Of a stretch of 64,000 nucleotides of DNA, positions 47,982 through 60,104 are shown piece by piece. The notes below the pieces were generated by a model. The model did not search any database and had not been told where the DNA came from. It saw only the letters and a list, made by a program, of their open reading frames with translations. Origin of the DNA: Coniochaeta sp. PMI_546 (Eukaryota; Ascomycota; Sordariomycetes; Coniochaetales; Coniochaetaceae); contig MU271159.1 of the NCBI GenBank assembly GCA_021432605.1, positions 535,489-599,488 on the forward strand, read 5' to 3'. Position 1 is the stretch's first letter, and each line of letters begins with the position of its first letter. The position numbers and the translations under genes are program-made.

Positions 47982-50900
47982 TGTCCGGTCCCGGTTCCGA
48001 CAGCTCGACTTTTTAGGTTTCTTGCCCTCGGCATTCACCAATCTGTCGGTAACTCACTATATCCGCAGTTGATTACCACCAAGGGAAGAACCGTAACCTC
48101 CGGGGCCGAACGGGGTAGGTTCTTATGGTTTAGGAACTTCAGTCTGCGCTTGCCAAGGCAAGTGGAAAAACCACAAGGCATGACAGCGGCCAGAGCTTCA
48201 CTTTATAATCCCCCACAAGCATGGCGATTCTTTTGGGAGGGCGCGCTGCCATTCGGTCAGTAGGGAGACTGGGGAGGGGTTGACCACAGGGTGAACGTCC
48301 ACTTGCCTTGTCCGGGCTGTTCACATGCTCTTAAGAGGGCCGAGACCGCTTCCAGAGGGGATAGGCTCCCAGTATGAGCTATCAAATAACAGTCTTGAGG
48401 TGGTAGGTGCTTGCCATTGGCTCACTATACATCAATCAGTGTTTCAGTATCCCTTAAGAGTTGAGATTATAAGGTGGCTTGAATTCCGGCCCGAGCCTAT
48501 GAGGCGTCTCATACCGCAACGACACTACTGACGCCTCTGCAGCATTCATCTCCAGGAGTTCTAACCACAAGACCTTATTGGAACACTCAGGTGCATCACA
48601 TGCTTATCGGCAAGATAGCCAGAATGCGACAGTTCCAACAACCCAGGCGAATTAGGCTGCGTCACTGCCTACTGTGTAGTAGGTATGTCATCTCACTTTC
48701 CGTGTGTGCGGGGCTGAAGCTCCCAATTACCGCCCAGATTGTTTCTCCTCGACCCCAGGGTAATTATCTCGTCACTACTTATTGCTGATCAGGGCATGGA
48801 TCATCTACCCAGACCAGGCTCCCTAGCATGAAGCATTCGGATTGATTCGACCTGTCTATTGGAATTCACAATACTTGGTCGCAAATGACTACTCTATTAC
48901 CTGCGCCGCCGTGCAACGTCTTGTCCTCTACAGAGTCTTGGGCAGCGGATCGTGTCAGGTATCGCTGGTGCACAGGATAAGGTGATGGATTGCCGCCCAC
49001 ACTCGCGGAAACTGTGGAGATACTTGAGACGCCATACCAATTCGACTTTTGCTGGTACTGTACAGTTATCCCTCTCGCAATTCGAGGTTTCTGCCGGAGG
49101 GGGGGAAGTAGCATCTGGAGCTCAGGGGTTCAACAAGGTTTTTGGACGGATTTCCTCGCTCTTATGGCCATGGATGTACCTGGGAAGCAGGGGAAGGTAA
49201 CCTGAACCGGACCATACCTGTATTCGACACCGGACCGGATTCAGGGGCTTTGAACCAACCACAGCACAGGCCTTACGATGGTTAGGCGGCAGAGGCGGCA
49301 GGCCAGGGGCTCGGCAATATGACGGAGAATGCAAGGGTATTTTACGCTACCTTGGTGGAGAGAGTCGACGCAAGCCGGGCCACTTGGGAAAGATGGTCAC
49401 GAGGCATGGAATGTTTCTAGAACAACGTTGTTCACTTTGTGTGCTGTGCTCTGGCCTGCAGGCGGTCCGCGCAGCACGCGGGACCCACAAGTGGAATGCC
49501 GCGCCTTTTACACGTGTACACTAAATCTACGCTACACAGTAGTTGCACCGTGACATGCTTGACCGCCAGGACCCAAGGCGTTCCTGGCGTTCTGCACTGC
49601 ACACCCTGACACCGTTGGCTGCCACGGTGCAAGTGACCAACGGCTGGCTCCAAGAATGACTCGATTTCCGGGGAAGTTCACCACCTCCGTGAAGAGCAGT
49701 GAGCACTTGACCCTGACATGTCCCCTCCTGTTCACTGTCACTGTTCCGTCACAGCTGCAACTTGCTCCGGCTGCCCACGTGCCCGGACGACGGGAAGGCC
49801 GGATAACGCATCATATATACCCACCAAAAGATGGATCTTGTTCGATCTCATGCCTAGCAAAAGCCGCCTTCATATGGAAGTCTTGTTGGTCCGTCATCCA
49901 TCATCCCTGACCCGTATGAGTGGAGAAAGGGAAAAAACGAGCAAATATTCGCAGGCCCCAGTGGCCCTCTCTCGATATTCCAACACCACAGAACCAGCCA
50001 GCTCAAAGTCCTGAAAACACACCTTTGCTGTGACAATAGGTATTCTCCACGGCTCTGATCAGTGGGACCTGTCAAATTCCGAAACAAGTCGCCGACCTTG
50101 GACCGAGCGCTTTTTGACGCAAACGCAACGAGATACTACATTGTGATAGTGCGTGCAACCGGCAAGGTACACACACTGTTACGTGTGCGTAACTTACCAG
50201 TGCTTACCTGCGGCACACGTGTACTACGTACTCTTCCTGTGCCTACCTTAGCCCTATATATCTAGTGTACTAGAAGCATTCGGCAAACGGAATTAGAGGA
50301 GGATACTACATACCGCAGTACCGTACACGAACGATTACGGTTTAGCGATCGGTATGCACTATGATGCCGCGGCCCACTTGGACTGTCTTCGATCCCATCT
50401 TCTCAGCAACTACCGGAAACTAAGTTTGTACGAATATGGCCGAAGACAGTGCACCCTTGGTCCATGGCCAAGCCCTGCGCAGTGGATCACCTATCAGTCC
50501 TTGAGCAGCACACAATGGGCAGCGGTTTCTTCCGCCGGACCTGCATATTTGCTAGGCACGCAAGCCAGGTCACATACCCAGCTATGAGTGGAGTACCGAG
50601 GTTTTCAACAAGATGGCCATATTTGCCCTTTTTTTTTGTTGAATCTGTTGCGGTGAAGACGTAGGGTTCACAGGAAAGCTGAAACTGTACAAAGTCCGGT
50701 TGCAAGCGTGTCGGGCAGGGGAAGGTAGACGGCGGCCTCTCACACGCATACACATATGCACGTACATATACACACCGCACCGAGTAAGAGAGCGGGGGCT
50801 TGTGTCTAAAAGTAATTCTAGGCAAGGTACGCGCAGGTCTGGCTTACAGGTATTTGAGGTAAGCTGTCTTCAGTGTCGCCTATATGAGGCAGCTGAATCA

Positions 50901-51390
50901 TGAATCCCTGAAGCGCAAGAAGCAACCGTCGTGGCTAAATATCATGAATCTGGAACTCTTCCTGTGAACACCTGTTTGTGCTAAAACGCCAGTCTCCCTT
51001 GCGCCAGTCTCATGCCAATGCAAGGACAATATAGCCCGATACTCCATCCCTATGGCCCGTGGTATGAACAATCGTGGAGTTGTGTTTCAACACTAGCAAG
51101 CCAAATGCAACTATCCCACCCCATTCGCAGTGTGCGGTCCCGAAACCCGTCTAGAATGCTGTGGCTTTCTGCCTTTTTCCTCATGCCACATACTTGTCCC
51201 AATTGAACTCCATCTTCATGACTGCCAATTCCAAGATGTCTAATGTCGGTAGTGTCGTGCCTCGTAATAAAAGTCCCGATGCGTAGTGATAAACGCGTGA
51301 AATGCGTGAAAGATGTGCCTGTCAATGCGAGTGTCGGCAAATACAATAACGGTAGTAGCGAAAAGCAACCGTTCAATAGGCACACAGTCG
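47982..51390. other. 3.4-kb gene-poor region
   Basis: No supported gene. Many short frames exist on both strands (for example 47712-48263, 50487-50825, 51050-51454), but none shows a domain, signal peptide or coherent splicing. A CA/TA-rich run at about 50,738-50,780 and ACCTTA-type elements (50,233-50,246) are present. Confidence 0.5.
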
Positions 51391-52370
51391 TCAAATTGCC
51401 GGTGACTGGGGGTAGTATGTGGGATATAAAAGCCACGACTGGTGCGGCAGACACGATTGCTGTTGAGTTCCGCTATGTTGGGGATATGTAGATGCTGCAG
51501 AAGCATTCTGTTAGTGTCTTTTCTTCATCCTAGTGCGCTTCAACTAGACACATAGGGTCTACTTACGGCCTTTGTCGATGCAAGGTACTGATGTCTGGGA
51601 CATAGCAGCGCGACCGTCCATCATGGAACTAGGCATACTTGTTGGGATGTAGCCGGCAGTGTAGTCGTCCGGATTTCCAACCGACGACGTCGGGCTAGAG
51701 ACGACTGATGGTGCATAGTTGAGCCCGGGAGTCCATGGCTCGCAAGGCTCCGAGGTTGGAATGTAGGGACTGCCAAAGCTCGGGACCGCGTTGTACTCTC
51801 CAGAATGTTGACCAAAGGACGATGCCCGGCTAGACACGCCAGATCCAGTTGCTGATATGGTCTCCTGATACGCTAGTGGATTTCAGCACTAATCTCATCA
51901 CATCTTCCACGGTCAAGGGACCATGTGGTATAGACTTACGTGTGGGGGGATATGTCCGGGGGGCCTGCAATCCAACCGTCTCACGAAGGGCCGCGAGCTC
52001 TTGTTCCAGGGCCTTGTTTCTCCTAAGTAGCTCTTGGACAGTTTCGTCTCGACTATGTCGGTTCTTCAGCTCCTCGATCTCCCTCTCAAGCCTTTCAATG
52101 TGCTCCTTGGTCCTCGCCCGTATGGCGCGCTGAGCTTCGCGATCGTTGGCACGCTTGCGCGCCAGCTGTGAGGGTGTGAGAGTAGACACACTCCTCGTGC
52201 CTATTAGATTGTCAGCATCGGGCATTGTATAATCGTAGGTCATGTTGTCGCAGCTCACCTTTCCGCTTCTGTGATTTGGAAGCCTCGGCTGATGACGACC
52301 TAGTCATGTTGTCGTTTGGCTCTGGCGTGACAGAGCTTTGTAATTGTCCTCGACTGGCGATGTCTGACAT
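51391..52370 (-). CDS. bZIP transcription factor
   Basis: Four minus-strand exons fit: 52370-52259, 52200-51940, 51872-51567 and 51494-51391. The basic region and zipper start in exon 2: LTPSQLARKRANDREAQRAI, then RTKEHIERLEREIEEL and ELLRRNKALEQELAALRE, giving regularly spaced leucines. The C-terminal part is Ser/Pro/Tyr-rich. The last exon is supported by a perfect GTAAGT donor, an ACTAAC branch site and a TGCAG acceptor, and yields QSWLLYPTYYPQSPAI, like the Trp-Tyr-Pro-rich ends of related ascomycete bZIPs. If that last intron is retained, translation stops two codons later. The N-terminal start at 52370 is the first clear ATG before the RRSSS-like basic tail; an upstream in-frame ATG at 52421 is possible. 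It is a probable nuclear regulator; targets unknown. Confidence 0.83.
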
Positions 52371-54960
52371 TCGTGCTAGTGGTAATGTAAATCGTTTGCG
52401 TGATTGTAGATGGTGATGCAAAGAAACAATAACTGTCGCTCAATAAAGCTGGGGTCTATGCGAGGGACTGTGCATGAGGATCCCTTTACCTTTATAACAA
52501 GAGAGCTGATCTCCATCTCCTGAGGACGGCAAGGTTGATGCGGATCTAAAGGCAGGGATGTCCCTGTCAGCTGGGATGCCCCGGCTTGGGACTAGTGTAG
52601 CTTGGGAGGTCGGCGCATCAGGATCGGGTGGTCATTCTAGTCGACCAGCAGAGCCAAGAGCTAGACCATGGTAGATAAACCCGACTGGACAAAAGCAAGC
52701 GCGCGGACGATGGCGTCGAGGAGTCGGTGGACTCCAGTGAGCCTATGCCGATTCTAGCGCTACGTACAGATCTGGAACAGGGTTTAAACGCACGAAAGGG
52801 ACAGAGATTTTCTCCACAGCCATGACCTAACCACGTCCGCTCGCTGGAATGCCATGATTGGATGGAAGGCGAGCAGTGCCCCTGGTAGACTCAGCTTTTC
52901 AGGTTGAAAAGGACTGCCAGAAACGCTTCGGGATGACGAAAGACATTTTCGCCATTGCTCCCACCTCTCTCGGAGCAGCGGGGGCTTTCTAGAACGGAAG
53001 GGATGCACAATGGCCCCCACATGAACGCCGTCCTTCATGTGCTGTGGTGTAAACCTATTTGGATGCAGGCGAGTGGTCGGAATACCTGGAAAGGTCGGAC
53101 ATAAAGGTCCCAGGCATTTAAAGTTTGTGCTAGACCCTATTGAGGCAAGCATGGTGGAGAAGCAGCCCGGCAAGTAAAATCTGACCCATAGCTTGGCACT
53201 AGGTAGCTTGCTGCGGCGATACTAGTGTACTGTGTACTACCACCATACTCATGGAGAATCAGGTAGTGGAGTGGAAACACTGCCATGCCTTCTGGAAGAA
53301 AAAGAAAAGGATCCTAAACAGCAATAATGCCTTCGTTCGCCCCCTGCCTGAATTCTCTCCAGGCATAAAAGGCAAGACATGTATTTCGGCAGCTTTCCTG
53401 CACGGTACATACTGTGGTAAAGTGCCCTGTGTGTTCCCCTTCAGCTAGGTCCAGGCAACGAATTGAGCTGGCCGACATACACTAAGAATGTTTTTGCTTC
53501 CGTGATCGCTTTCGGTCCTTAGCCTACCTTACCTTGGATCATCCATTCCATACAATTGGGTCCCCGGTGTGGCTTCGGGAATCCGGAAAATTTCTGTTCG
53601 TTGACCGCCTTGTGCTGCGTTGACGGTATTCCCCGACAAAACAATTTGGTCCGTCTGGCTGGAGTTAACGTGTACACTTGGATAGACAACACTATACATA
53701 CTACATACACGTGTAAACGCCCGGTGCCCCACGTATTGTGTATTGTGGCATCGTGCCTAATCTCAGTCGCCAGCATGAGCTGAAAAGGTGGCAACTTGTT
53801 GCGACGCGTTGTGGAAGGCAAGGTATCTACAGCATATCATGCTCAGCCGAAGCCTGCGTACACGATCTATAGTAGTGGTTGCAAACATTCTGCATTCCCT
53901 ACGAGGCTCGACCGCTGCTCTACTCGGACGCGGAGACTGTGTTGCACCGCAAAGGAAGGATGTTGACGATTTAGCAAGACTGGTCAAAGGTAGAAGTAGC
54001 TCTTTTCAAAAGATAAACCACTTGCCGTTTGAATACGAAATCGCCTGCTGAGCTCCGTAACCAGAAGTCTTCTGAGAGATGACTTTTCCACAGTGGTGTG
54101 GTCCCGTATCAATTCCAATATGGGTAATACAGCACAGAGGTAGGAAGGTCGATATGTACTGTACATCTTTGTTTCATAATCCACCGAAAACGACCCATAC
54201 CAAACCTAACCCTAATTCACAACTGCTGCCCGGAAACGCCATGTGGTGGTGTTCAGCCGCGCATGGGTTCTTTCCGCGTGCCCGGCTACCTCCCCCCACA
54301 ACCCGGGTCCCAAGCTGGTGGGTTTTTGGTGGCGTTTGTGGCTGACAGTCGTTTTGTAACCACAGGAGCGGCGTCTGCACCCCCTGGGTTTCACGCAGAT
54401 TTGCCAACAACAGCTCGTAACCCCTATTCCTTCGCACCACACACCCATCAGACACAAATCACATACACCACATGCATCACACATACAGCACACACACATA
54501 CACACATAGAGCTTGCATTTCCTGTATGAGGCCAAGAATCGGGCCATACAAGATCTGATGTTCTTGGTTCTCGTTCTTGGCCCGTAGATTTCTTTCGTCT
54601 CCCAAGCACTGATGCTTGCTTGCAATACGAGGGAAGCCAGACTGTGATCGGTCAGTCGGTCATTCGTGCACATTTCATTTCTCATCGGCTGTGTCGCGAT
54701 ATGATGATCATATGGCGGATTTATCAGTAACTTGAATCGTGTTGTTGGCAGCCGTAACTTAGCAGCAACTCGCCGACGTTGTATTCAACTTCCAATTGTC
54801 TCACCCCCAGTCCCCCTTCGTTAGGGAGGCTCTCTCTACCTTTGTCGCTCAAACGTCTTCTGGAACGTCCCTTTATACTGTCCTGTATTGGTCGACTTTT
54901 GGTTTGGGCTTGTAGCCGATAGAGGTTTTTTGACAGCGGCAACCGGCTTTTGAACGTCAG
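52371..54960. other. 2.6-kb gene-poor region
   Basis: Upstream region of the bZIP gene and downstream region of the pseudouridine synthase gene. No supported gene. A CCTACCTTACCTTGG element (53,523-53,537), a telomere-like CCTAACCCTAA (54,205-54,215) and a CA-rich microsatellite (listed separately) are present. Confidence 0.5.
54436..54513. repeat. CA-rich simple sequence
   Basis: A plus-strand run dominated by CACA and CATACA units. Non-coding as far as can be judged. Confidence 0.7.
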
Positions 54961-56349
54961 TCACACACTTTCATAGTCCAACTCCCTCACCGCTTCGATC
55001 AGCTCGTCCATCCCTCCCACCTGCGTTGGGCCGCTCATTCCCACTGGCGGCAGGGCCCAGGATGGAAGTGGGCTCACGTAAGTCCAGTCGCCGGCTGCAT
55101 CCTCGTAGCGAAGACTGTGCAGCCACAACGAGAGTTCCTGTTCGCCAGGATCCGTATATAGCGGGGTCTGGCAGACGGCGCAGACTTCCCCTGACATACG
55201 CTCGGCTCTCTTCTTGTAGTAATCGTCTACCATATCATCGTGATAGGATACCGCATCGGCAACTTCCTCTTTTCCCATTCGAGATAAGCGTGAGATGATG
55301 TCTTCATCGCTATTGAGTGTTGCATCGGGATCGTTTGGCCCAAGGTCGAATCCCCAGACCTTCTGGTTGGCATAGATCGGATCATTCTCGATCGGGTGTC
55401 CCAAGAATTGCAAATGAACACGGATCTGGTGCGTCCTTCCAGTCACAGGGAGACAACGGACGATCGAGTAACCTTTCTTCCCATTCCAAGGCCGACTCCC
55501 GCCTGCGGCGCGCTGCTCGGAAGAAATAGTCGCATCCTCTGACACAGTCATATCCGGAGAGCCTTCGGGAGGTGGATAGTAGGCGAGACGCTTGAAGACT
55601 GTTCGAGCAGCCTTGCCATTGGCGCGAACCCGATTCAAGCCAAGCTTGGGTGAGATGACGAGAACGGGTTGATCGCAAACTACCTCGCCATCAGGGAACT
55701 TGCCAATGACCCGGGCAAGGTACTCCTTCCTCACATTTCGCTCCCCTATTTGTATGGATAACCGAGCTGCACTCTTGGCGTTCTTTCCAACAAACATGAT
55801 GCCACTGGTGAGCCTGTCGAGTCTGTTGCAAGGGAAGGGCACGAAACCTGGGCCTCGCTCAGCCTTCATGATTTCTATCAGAGAGTTGTAGCTGTACCTT
55901 CCGGCAGGGTGCACTGGAACTCCGGCTGGTTTGTCAATAACGATCAAATCATCATCTTCGTGGAGGACCCGGATGGGTTCGGCCGTGACGGGTGGCTCGT
56001 GCCTGTGTATCGTGTGTGACACCAGATCGCCGTTCTTAAGCACATAGTCCGGGCCAACTTTCTTTCCGTTCACGGCAACCAATCCCGTCTCCATAGCTTC
56101 TTTGTAGTATGCCGCAGTCCGGTCCCGAAATTCGCTTACGAAGACCTCTAAAAGCTGCCGGCCGCGCCATCGCTGCTTGCACCACGTTTTGTAAGTATAG
56201 TGATACGGGGCAACACGTCGCAGTCCATTCTCCAGATAATAGGGCGCTGGCCAAAGACCACATGGCGTCGTACCAGCTGCTGGAGGATTTTCAGGCGAAG
56301 AATCGAGTCGACGAGGAGTCGGAGCTTCCCCAACAGCATTGAGACCCAT
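54961..56349 (-). CDS. PUS9: RluA-type tRNA pseudouridine synthase (Pus9/Rib2-like)
   Basis: A single exon of 462 residues with ATG at 56349. The N-terminal part has an S4-like RNA-binding segment (VFVSEFRDRTAAYYKEAME, GLVAVNGKKVGPDYVLKNGD). The catalytic domain follows: IVIDKPAGVPVHPAGRY and FPCNRLDRLTSGIMF, containing the catalytic Asp of the RLD motif, and PVTGRTHQIRVHLQFLGHP. Yeast relatives make pseudouridine-32 in tRNA, cytosolic (Rib2/Pus8) or mitochondrial (Pus9). No deaminase domain, as found in yeast Rib2, is attached here, so the Pus9-like label is by architecture. The C-terminal CAVCQTPLYTDPGEQELSLW region carries a Cys pair of the type found in these eukaryotic enzymes. Confidence 0.92.
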   Translation of the reverse strand: MGLNAVGEAPTPRRLDSSPENPPAAGTTPCGLWPAPYYLENGLRRVAPYHYTYKTWCKQRWRGRQLLEVFVSEFRDRTAAYYKEAMETGLVAVNGKKVGPDYVLKNGDLVSHTIHRHEPPVTAEPIRVLHEDDDLIVIDKPAGVPVHPAGRYSYNSLIEIMKAERGPGFVPFPCNRLDRLTSGIMFVGKNAKSAARLSIQIGERNVRKEYLARVIGKFPDGEVVCDQPVLVISPKLGLNRVRANGKAARTVFKRLAYYPPPEGSPDMTVSEDATISSEQRAAGGSRPWNGKKGYSIVRCLPVTGRTHQIRVHLQFLGHPIENDPIYANQKVWGFDLGPNDPDATLNSDEDIISRLSRMGKEEVADAVSYHDDMVDDYYKKRAERMSGEVCAVCQTPLYTDPGEQELSLWLHSLRYEDAAGDWTYVSPLPSWALPPVGMSGPTQVGGMDELIEAVRELDYESV

Positions 56350-56801
56350 TTTTGGCGTAAGTCCGCCCCTGTGCTCGCGCGGGGGTATGCGACTGAAGAG
56401 TCTAGTGATGCTTTGCCGTTTTTTTTTTATTTAGAAAATCGCAAATGCCTACAAAAACAAGCGTGTTGCGGCGGTGTTGTCGTCGCTAGTGGCGTCAGAA
56501 CTGGTATTCAAGCTAAATGCGAAGTTACTAGGTACCTAGAGTCCGTCGTTACATTTTGACGGTGTCAAGCGGCAGAAAGATAAGATGGGTCCCTTATCTG
56601 CTTAGCCAGGTACCGGGGCCTGAGCCGAGGTAGCGTGTCAGCAATGGAACAAGGTGTCCTTCGCCTCCATACAAACATCGCCTCCATCCACATGTAATTC
56701 GACGCTGCATGCGGACAAAATACACACCCAGTCGGACCCCAGCGACCCGTTGAATACTCACACAAGCCGGCGTTTTGTTGACTTTCATCAGTACGGCAGG
56801 T
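56350..56801. other. Divergent intergenic region
   Basis: About 450 bp between the pseudouridine synthase and thioesterase starts, probably a shared promoter region. A CTAGGTACCTAGAG palindrome-like element lies at about 56,530-56,543. Confidence 0.5.
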
Positions 56802-57426
56802 ATGGATAATACTGCGCAGTTGAAGAGGCGCACGCGTGCCGACTATCCCTTCATGCTGGAATACAGGACTCGGTGGTCAGTCCCTCGATTTGCACGCCAG
56901 GTGGTGGTTATGACCATTCTGAAGTCGGAATAGGAGCGATAACGATATGTATGACCATATGAACAACTCCATTTATAATTTCCTGTATGTGAGCCATGAA
57001 GCCCGTGCCTTACCAGCCATCGCTGCCACTGCTGCCACTGCTGCCACGATGTCCGAACTAACATGTTGTTTACTTACTAGCTATGACTCAATTGTCAACA
57101 CCTATCTAATAGAACATTGCGGGCTCCATCCGCCGTCCTCGTCACAATATGGCATGGTTGTGCATTCGCATAACGACTACTTCGGTCCTATCTCGTTTCC
57201 GGCCGTGGCTGAACTCGGCCTACGCGTGAATCGACTAGGCAGGTCAAGCGTCCGGTACGAGATTGCCTTATTTGAACAAGGCGTCGAGGAGGTTAAGGCT
57301 GTTGGCGAGTTTGTCCACGTCTTTGTCGACCGTCTTACCAAAAGGGCGGCAGCCGATGGGATGGACCATGAGTTGCGGAACGGCCTCAGCAAACTCCTAG
57401 TCGGCCCGGGGGGCAGCAAATTATAG
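56802..57426 (+). CDS. Hotdog-fold acyl-CoA thioesterase-like protein (4HBT family)
   Basis: Three exons: 56802-56875, 56934-56984 and 57081-57426. The spliced product is about 156 residues: DYPFMLEYRTRWSDNDMYDH spans junction 1 and NSIYNFLYDSIVNTYLIEHC spans junction 2. The family pattern RWxDxDxxxHxNNxxY, with the catalytic Asp and the conserved His, is intact, followed by LGLRVNRLGRSSVRYEIALF and VGEFVHVFVDR. Proteins of this type hydrolyse acyl-CoA thioesters; several fungal relatives are mitochondrial, but no targeting peptide is clear here. A further upstream exon is possible, because the ATG sits just after an acceptor-like CGGCAG. Intron 2 contains a GCTGCCACT tandem repeat. Confidence 0.87.
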
Positions 57427-58472
57427 CAAACCGGCTGCGTCTGCGTATATTCTCACGTATCATATCCACACCGCACCCGTGTTATTTATCAATGTGACTA
57501 TTCCTAGTGTAGTCGATTTTTGTGAGGCGAAGACCACGATACTGCACTCATCAAATTGTCTCGAAGGCAATGATGTTTCATGTGACGTGCTATGCTGTCA
57601 AAGCATGTGCCAACGAAATGCCAGTATCATATGTCCGCGATCTGGTTGGAGACCTCGGGTGGCATATTTTGCGGTCACGTTCCCGCAGTGTGCATAGCTG
57701 ACGGTGAACAACGGCATTGGAAAGAGAGACCTAGTTGGCAGTACGTGGCCGAAAGCGTACGAATATCTACGCGATACGCCCACGGAAGACTATGCGGCCT
57801 TTTCTTTCTATTCTCAATACAAGCTTCCAACATGAACAGGGTTATCAGGTAACGTACTACACGTATGTAAGGTAAGGTAAGGTACCTTAGGCAGCGTAGG
57901 GTAGGGTACCAAGGTGGGTAAGGTACCTCGCTCCTAGAAACTAGGTACCAACCAATAAGTATCCCCACCTCAAATAGTGGATCTCCACCTTTGACGACCC
58001 ACGTCTCGGGCTTCTTTTTTTTTTTTTTTTTTTTTCGTGTTAGCTCTTGAAAAACGTCCAACGAGAGGCAAAGCGGCCATAATTTCCTATTGCCTCCCCA
58101 CGCGAAAATTTTCTCACTCAATGCGTCATTGGGAACTTTGATGTGACAGTGACTAGTGTACCGCTGGACCCAGGATACCTGTACTTGGATCAAACACTGG
58201 GGACGCGACTTGGCTTTTGGCGCGGTGATAACCTGTCTTGGACTGGGCCAGTCCCCGGCTGAGTCGCCGGCCCGGTACGGATGGAGCGAATGATGCAGGA
58301 CGCATTCCGCCTCCCGCCATAGCGGGACCAGAGATGAACGCGATCATAAATTTCGACAGTCCCTTTATCCGTGGCCTGAAGGCAGTTGTCACCGCTGTAC
58401 ACCTCTCACCTTCAACTCTCAGTTGCGTCTTCTTGCAAGCCTGACCTCTCCTTGCACCCGAGAGCCTGCGCC
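57427..58472. other. Intergenic with GGTAA/GGTACC repeats and a T-tract
   Basis: No supported gene; a minus-strand frame at 57675-58193 crosses a homopolymer run and is rejected. It contains the repeat cluster listed next and an uninterrupted run of about 21 T at 58,015-58,035. Confidence 0.5.
57867..57951. repeat. Cluster of GGTAA, GGTAGGGTA and GGTACC units
   Basis: Directly repeated GGTAA units lead into AAGGTACCTTAG, then GTAGGGTAGGGTACC, AAGGTACCTCG and ACTAGGTACC, all within 85 bp. It is the densest occurrence of an element dispersed through the window's intergenic DNA. Confidence 0.75.
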
Positions 58473-60104
58473 ATGGAGCGAACTGGCTCCATACAAGTAG
58501 CGATGGCTGCTCCCGGGACTTCGTTTGACGCAGAAAAGTCTCGTGATGCCAGGCCACTGTCGGCTGAGTTGCAGCGGAGCATGTCGAGTCGGCACCTTCA
58601 GTTCATCGCCATCGGCGGTACCATAGGGACAGGCATCTTTCTCGGAACAGGAAGCGCACTGTCGACTGCAGGGCCTGTCAGCTGCCTGATATCGTATATC
58701 TTTGTCGGGTCCATTCTCTACTCCGTCATGGTCAGCCTGGGCGAGATGGCTACCTTTATCCCTACGACGGGCTCGTTTGCCGCATATGCCGGCAGATTTG
58801 TCGATCCCGCGCTGGGCTTTGCGACAGGTTGGCTGTACTGGTTTAGTTGTAGGTCGTCCTTTTTCTCGCACCGCCAGCTAGATTTGGTGTTGTGTGCTGA
58901 GCTGTTCTAACCTCATTTCGCAGGGTCTATGACGTTTGCGCTGGAGCTTTGCGCAGCTGGACTTGTGATACAGTACTGGGAAAAGTCGTTGAATATCGGA
59001 ATCTTCATCGCTATCTTCTGGGTTGTGTTCACGGCTATCAACTTCCTTCCAGTGCGCATCTACGGCGAACTCGAGATGTGGTTCGCGAGCATCAAGGTCG
59101 TCACCATCGTCGGATTTCTGATATTCGGCATCTGTATCAACGCCGGCGCCGGCCAACAAGGCTACCTCGGGTTCTCCAACTGGACTAACCCCCCAGGCCC
59201 ATTTCTCGAATACTTGACGCCGGGTGCGTCCGGGAAATTCGTTGGCTTTTGGGCGGTGTTGATTAAGGCGGCGTTCTCATATCAAGGGGCTGAACTTGTC
59301 GGCGTAGGTGCTGGCGAGGTTCGCAACCCGCGAAAGAGTGTGCCATCGGCCATTCGGCTTACCTTCTTCGGCATATTTGCCCTCTTCTCGCTGACCATGT
59401 TCTTCATCGGCCTTCTTGTCCCATCTGATGACGAGAACCTCCTTAGTGACAAATCCGACGCATCAGCCTCTCCACTCGTCATTGCAGCGAACCTTGCCGG
59501 CGTATCTGTTCTGCCGCATATCATCAATGCCGTACTCCTGACCGCGGTTCTGTCGGCTGCCAACTCCAACGTCTACTCTGGAAGCCGGGTCTTGGTTGCG
59601 CTTGCCAACGAAGGCCAAGCCCCGGCTTTTTTCAAGAGAACGACACCGCAAGGGATCCCGTACATAGCGCTTGCTTGTACTTCAGCCCTTGGTCTTCTCG
59701 CTTTCCTGAACCTATCAGCGGAAGGTGGCAAGGTGTTCGAATGGCTGCTCAATATCACCGCCGTGGCTGGACTCATCACCTGGTCATGTATCAACTTGTC
59801 ACACGTTATGTTCATGCGCGCTATGACCGCCCAGAACATCCCACGCTCGACCCTCCCATACATTGCACCTCTACAGCCTTATCTGGCGTACTATGGGCTC
59901 ATCTTCAATGTCCTCATCACTCTCACCCAGGGCTTCACTGTCTTCATCGTCTGGGATGTGACGGACTTCTTCATCAACTATATCAGTCTGTTACTTTTTA
60001 TCGTACTATATATCGGCCATAAACTTATCTTCCGGTCAGGCGTTATTAACCCAAAGCAAGCGGATTTAGTAAGAGGTTGTTACTTAGATATAAAAGATAT
60101 ATAA
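58473..60104 (+). CDS. Amino-acid permease (YAT family, APC superfamily), C terminus possibly RIP-altered
   Basis: Two exons, 58473-58848 and 58924-60104. The product is about 518 residues with twelve expected membrane segments. Family signatures are visible: SRHLQFIAIGGTIGTGIFLG in the first helix, SLGEMATFIPTTGSFAAYAG, and FSYQGAELVGVGAGEVRNPR in the central region. It should take up amino acids across the plasma membrane with protons; which amino acids is unclear. The reading frame continues to a TAA at 60,104. From about 60,070 the codons become AT-rich (GGT TGT TAC TTA GAT ATA AAA GAT ATA), exactly at the edge of the RIP-degraded island, so the final 8-10 residues and the stop may derive from mutation spreading from the repeat. 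The core transporter is intact. Confidence 0.9.

Noticed and set aside
54205-54215. CCTAACCCTAA as an internal telomere remnant
   Set aside because: Less than two repeat units; easily a chance occurrence.
33504-54960. A secondary-metabolite or detoxification cluster around the laccase, MFS and bZIP genes
   Set aside because: No backbone enzyme (PKS, NRPS, terpene synthase) and genes are widely spaced in mixed orientation.
57675-58193. 172-residue minus-strand frame
   Set aside because: Crosses the poly-T run, giving poly-Lys; no domain.
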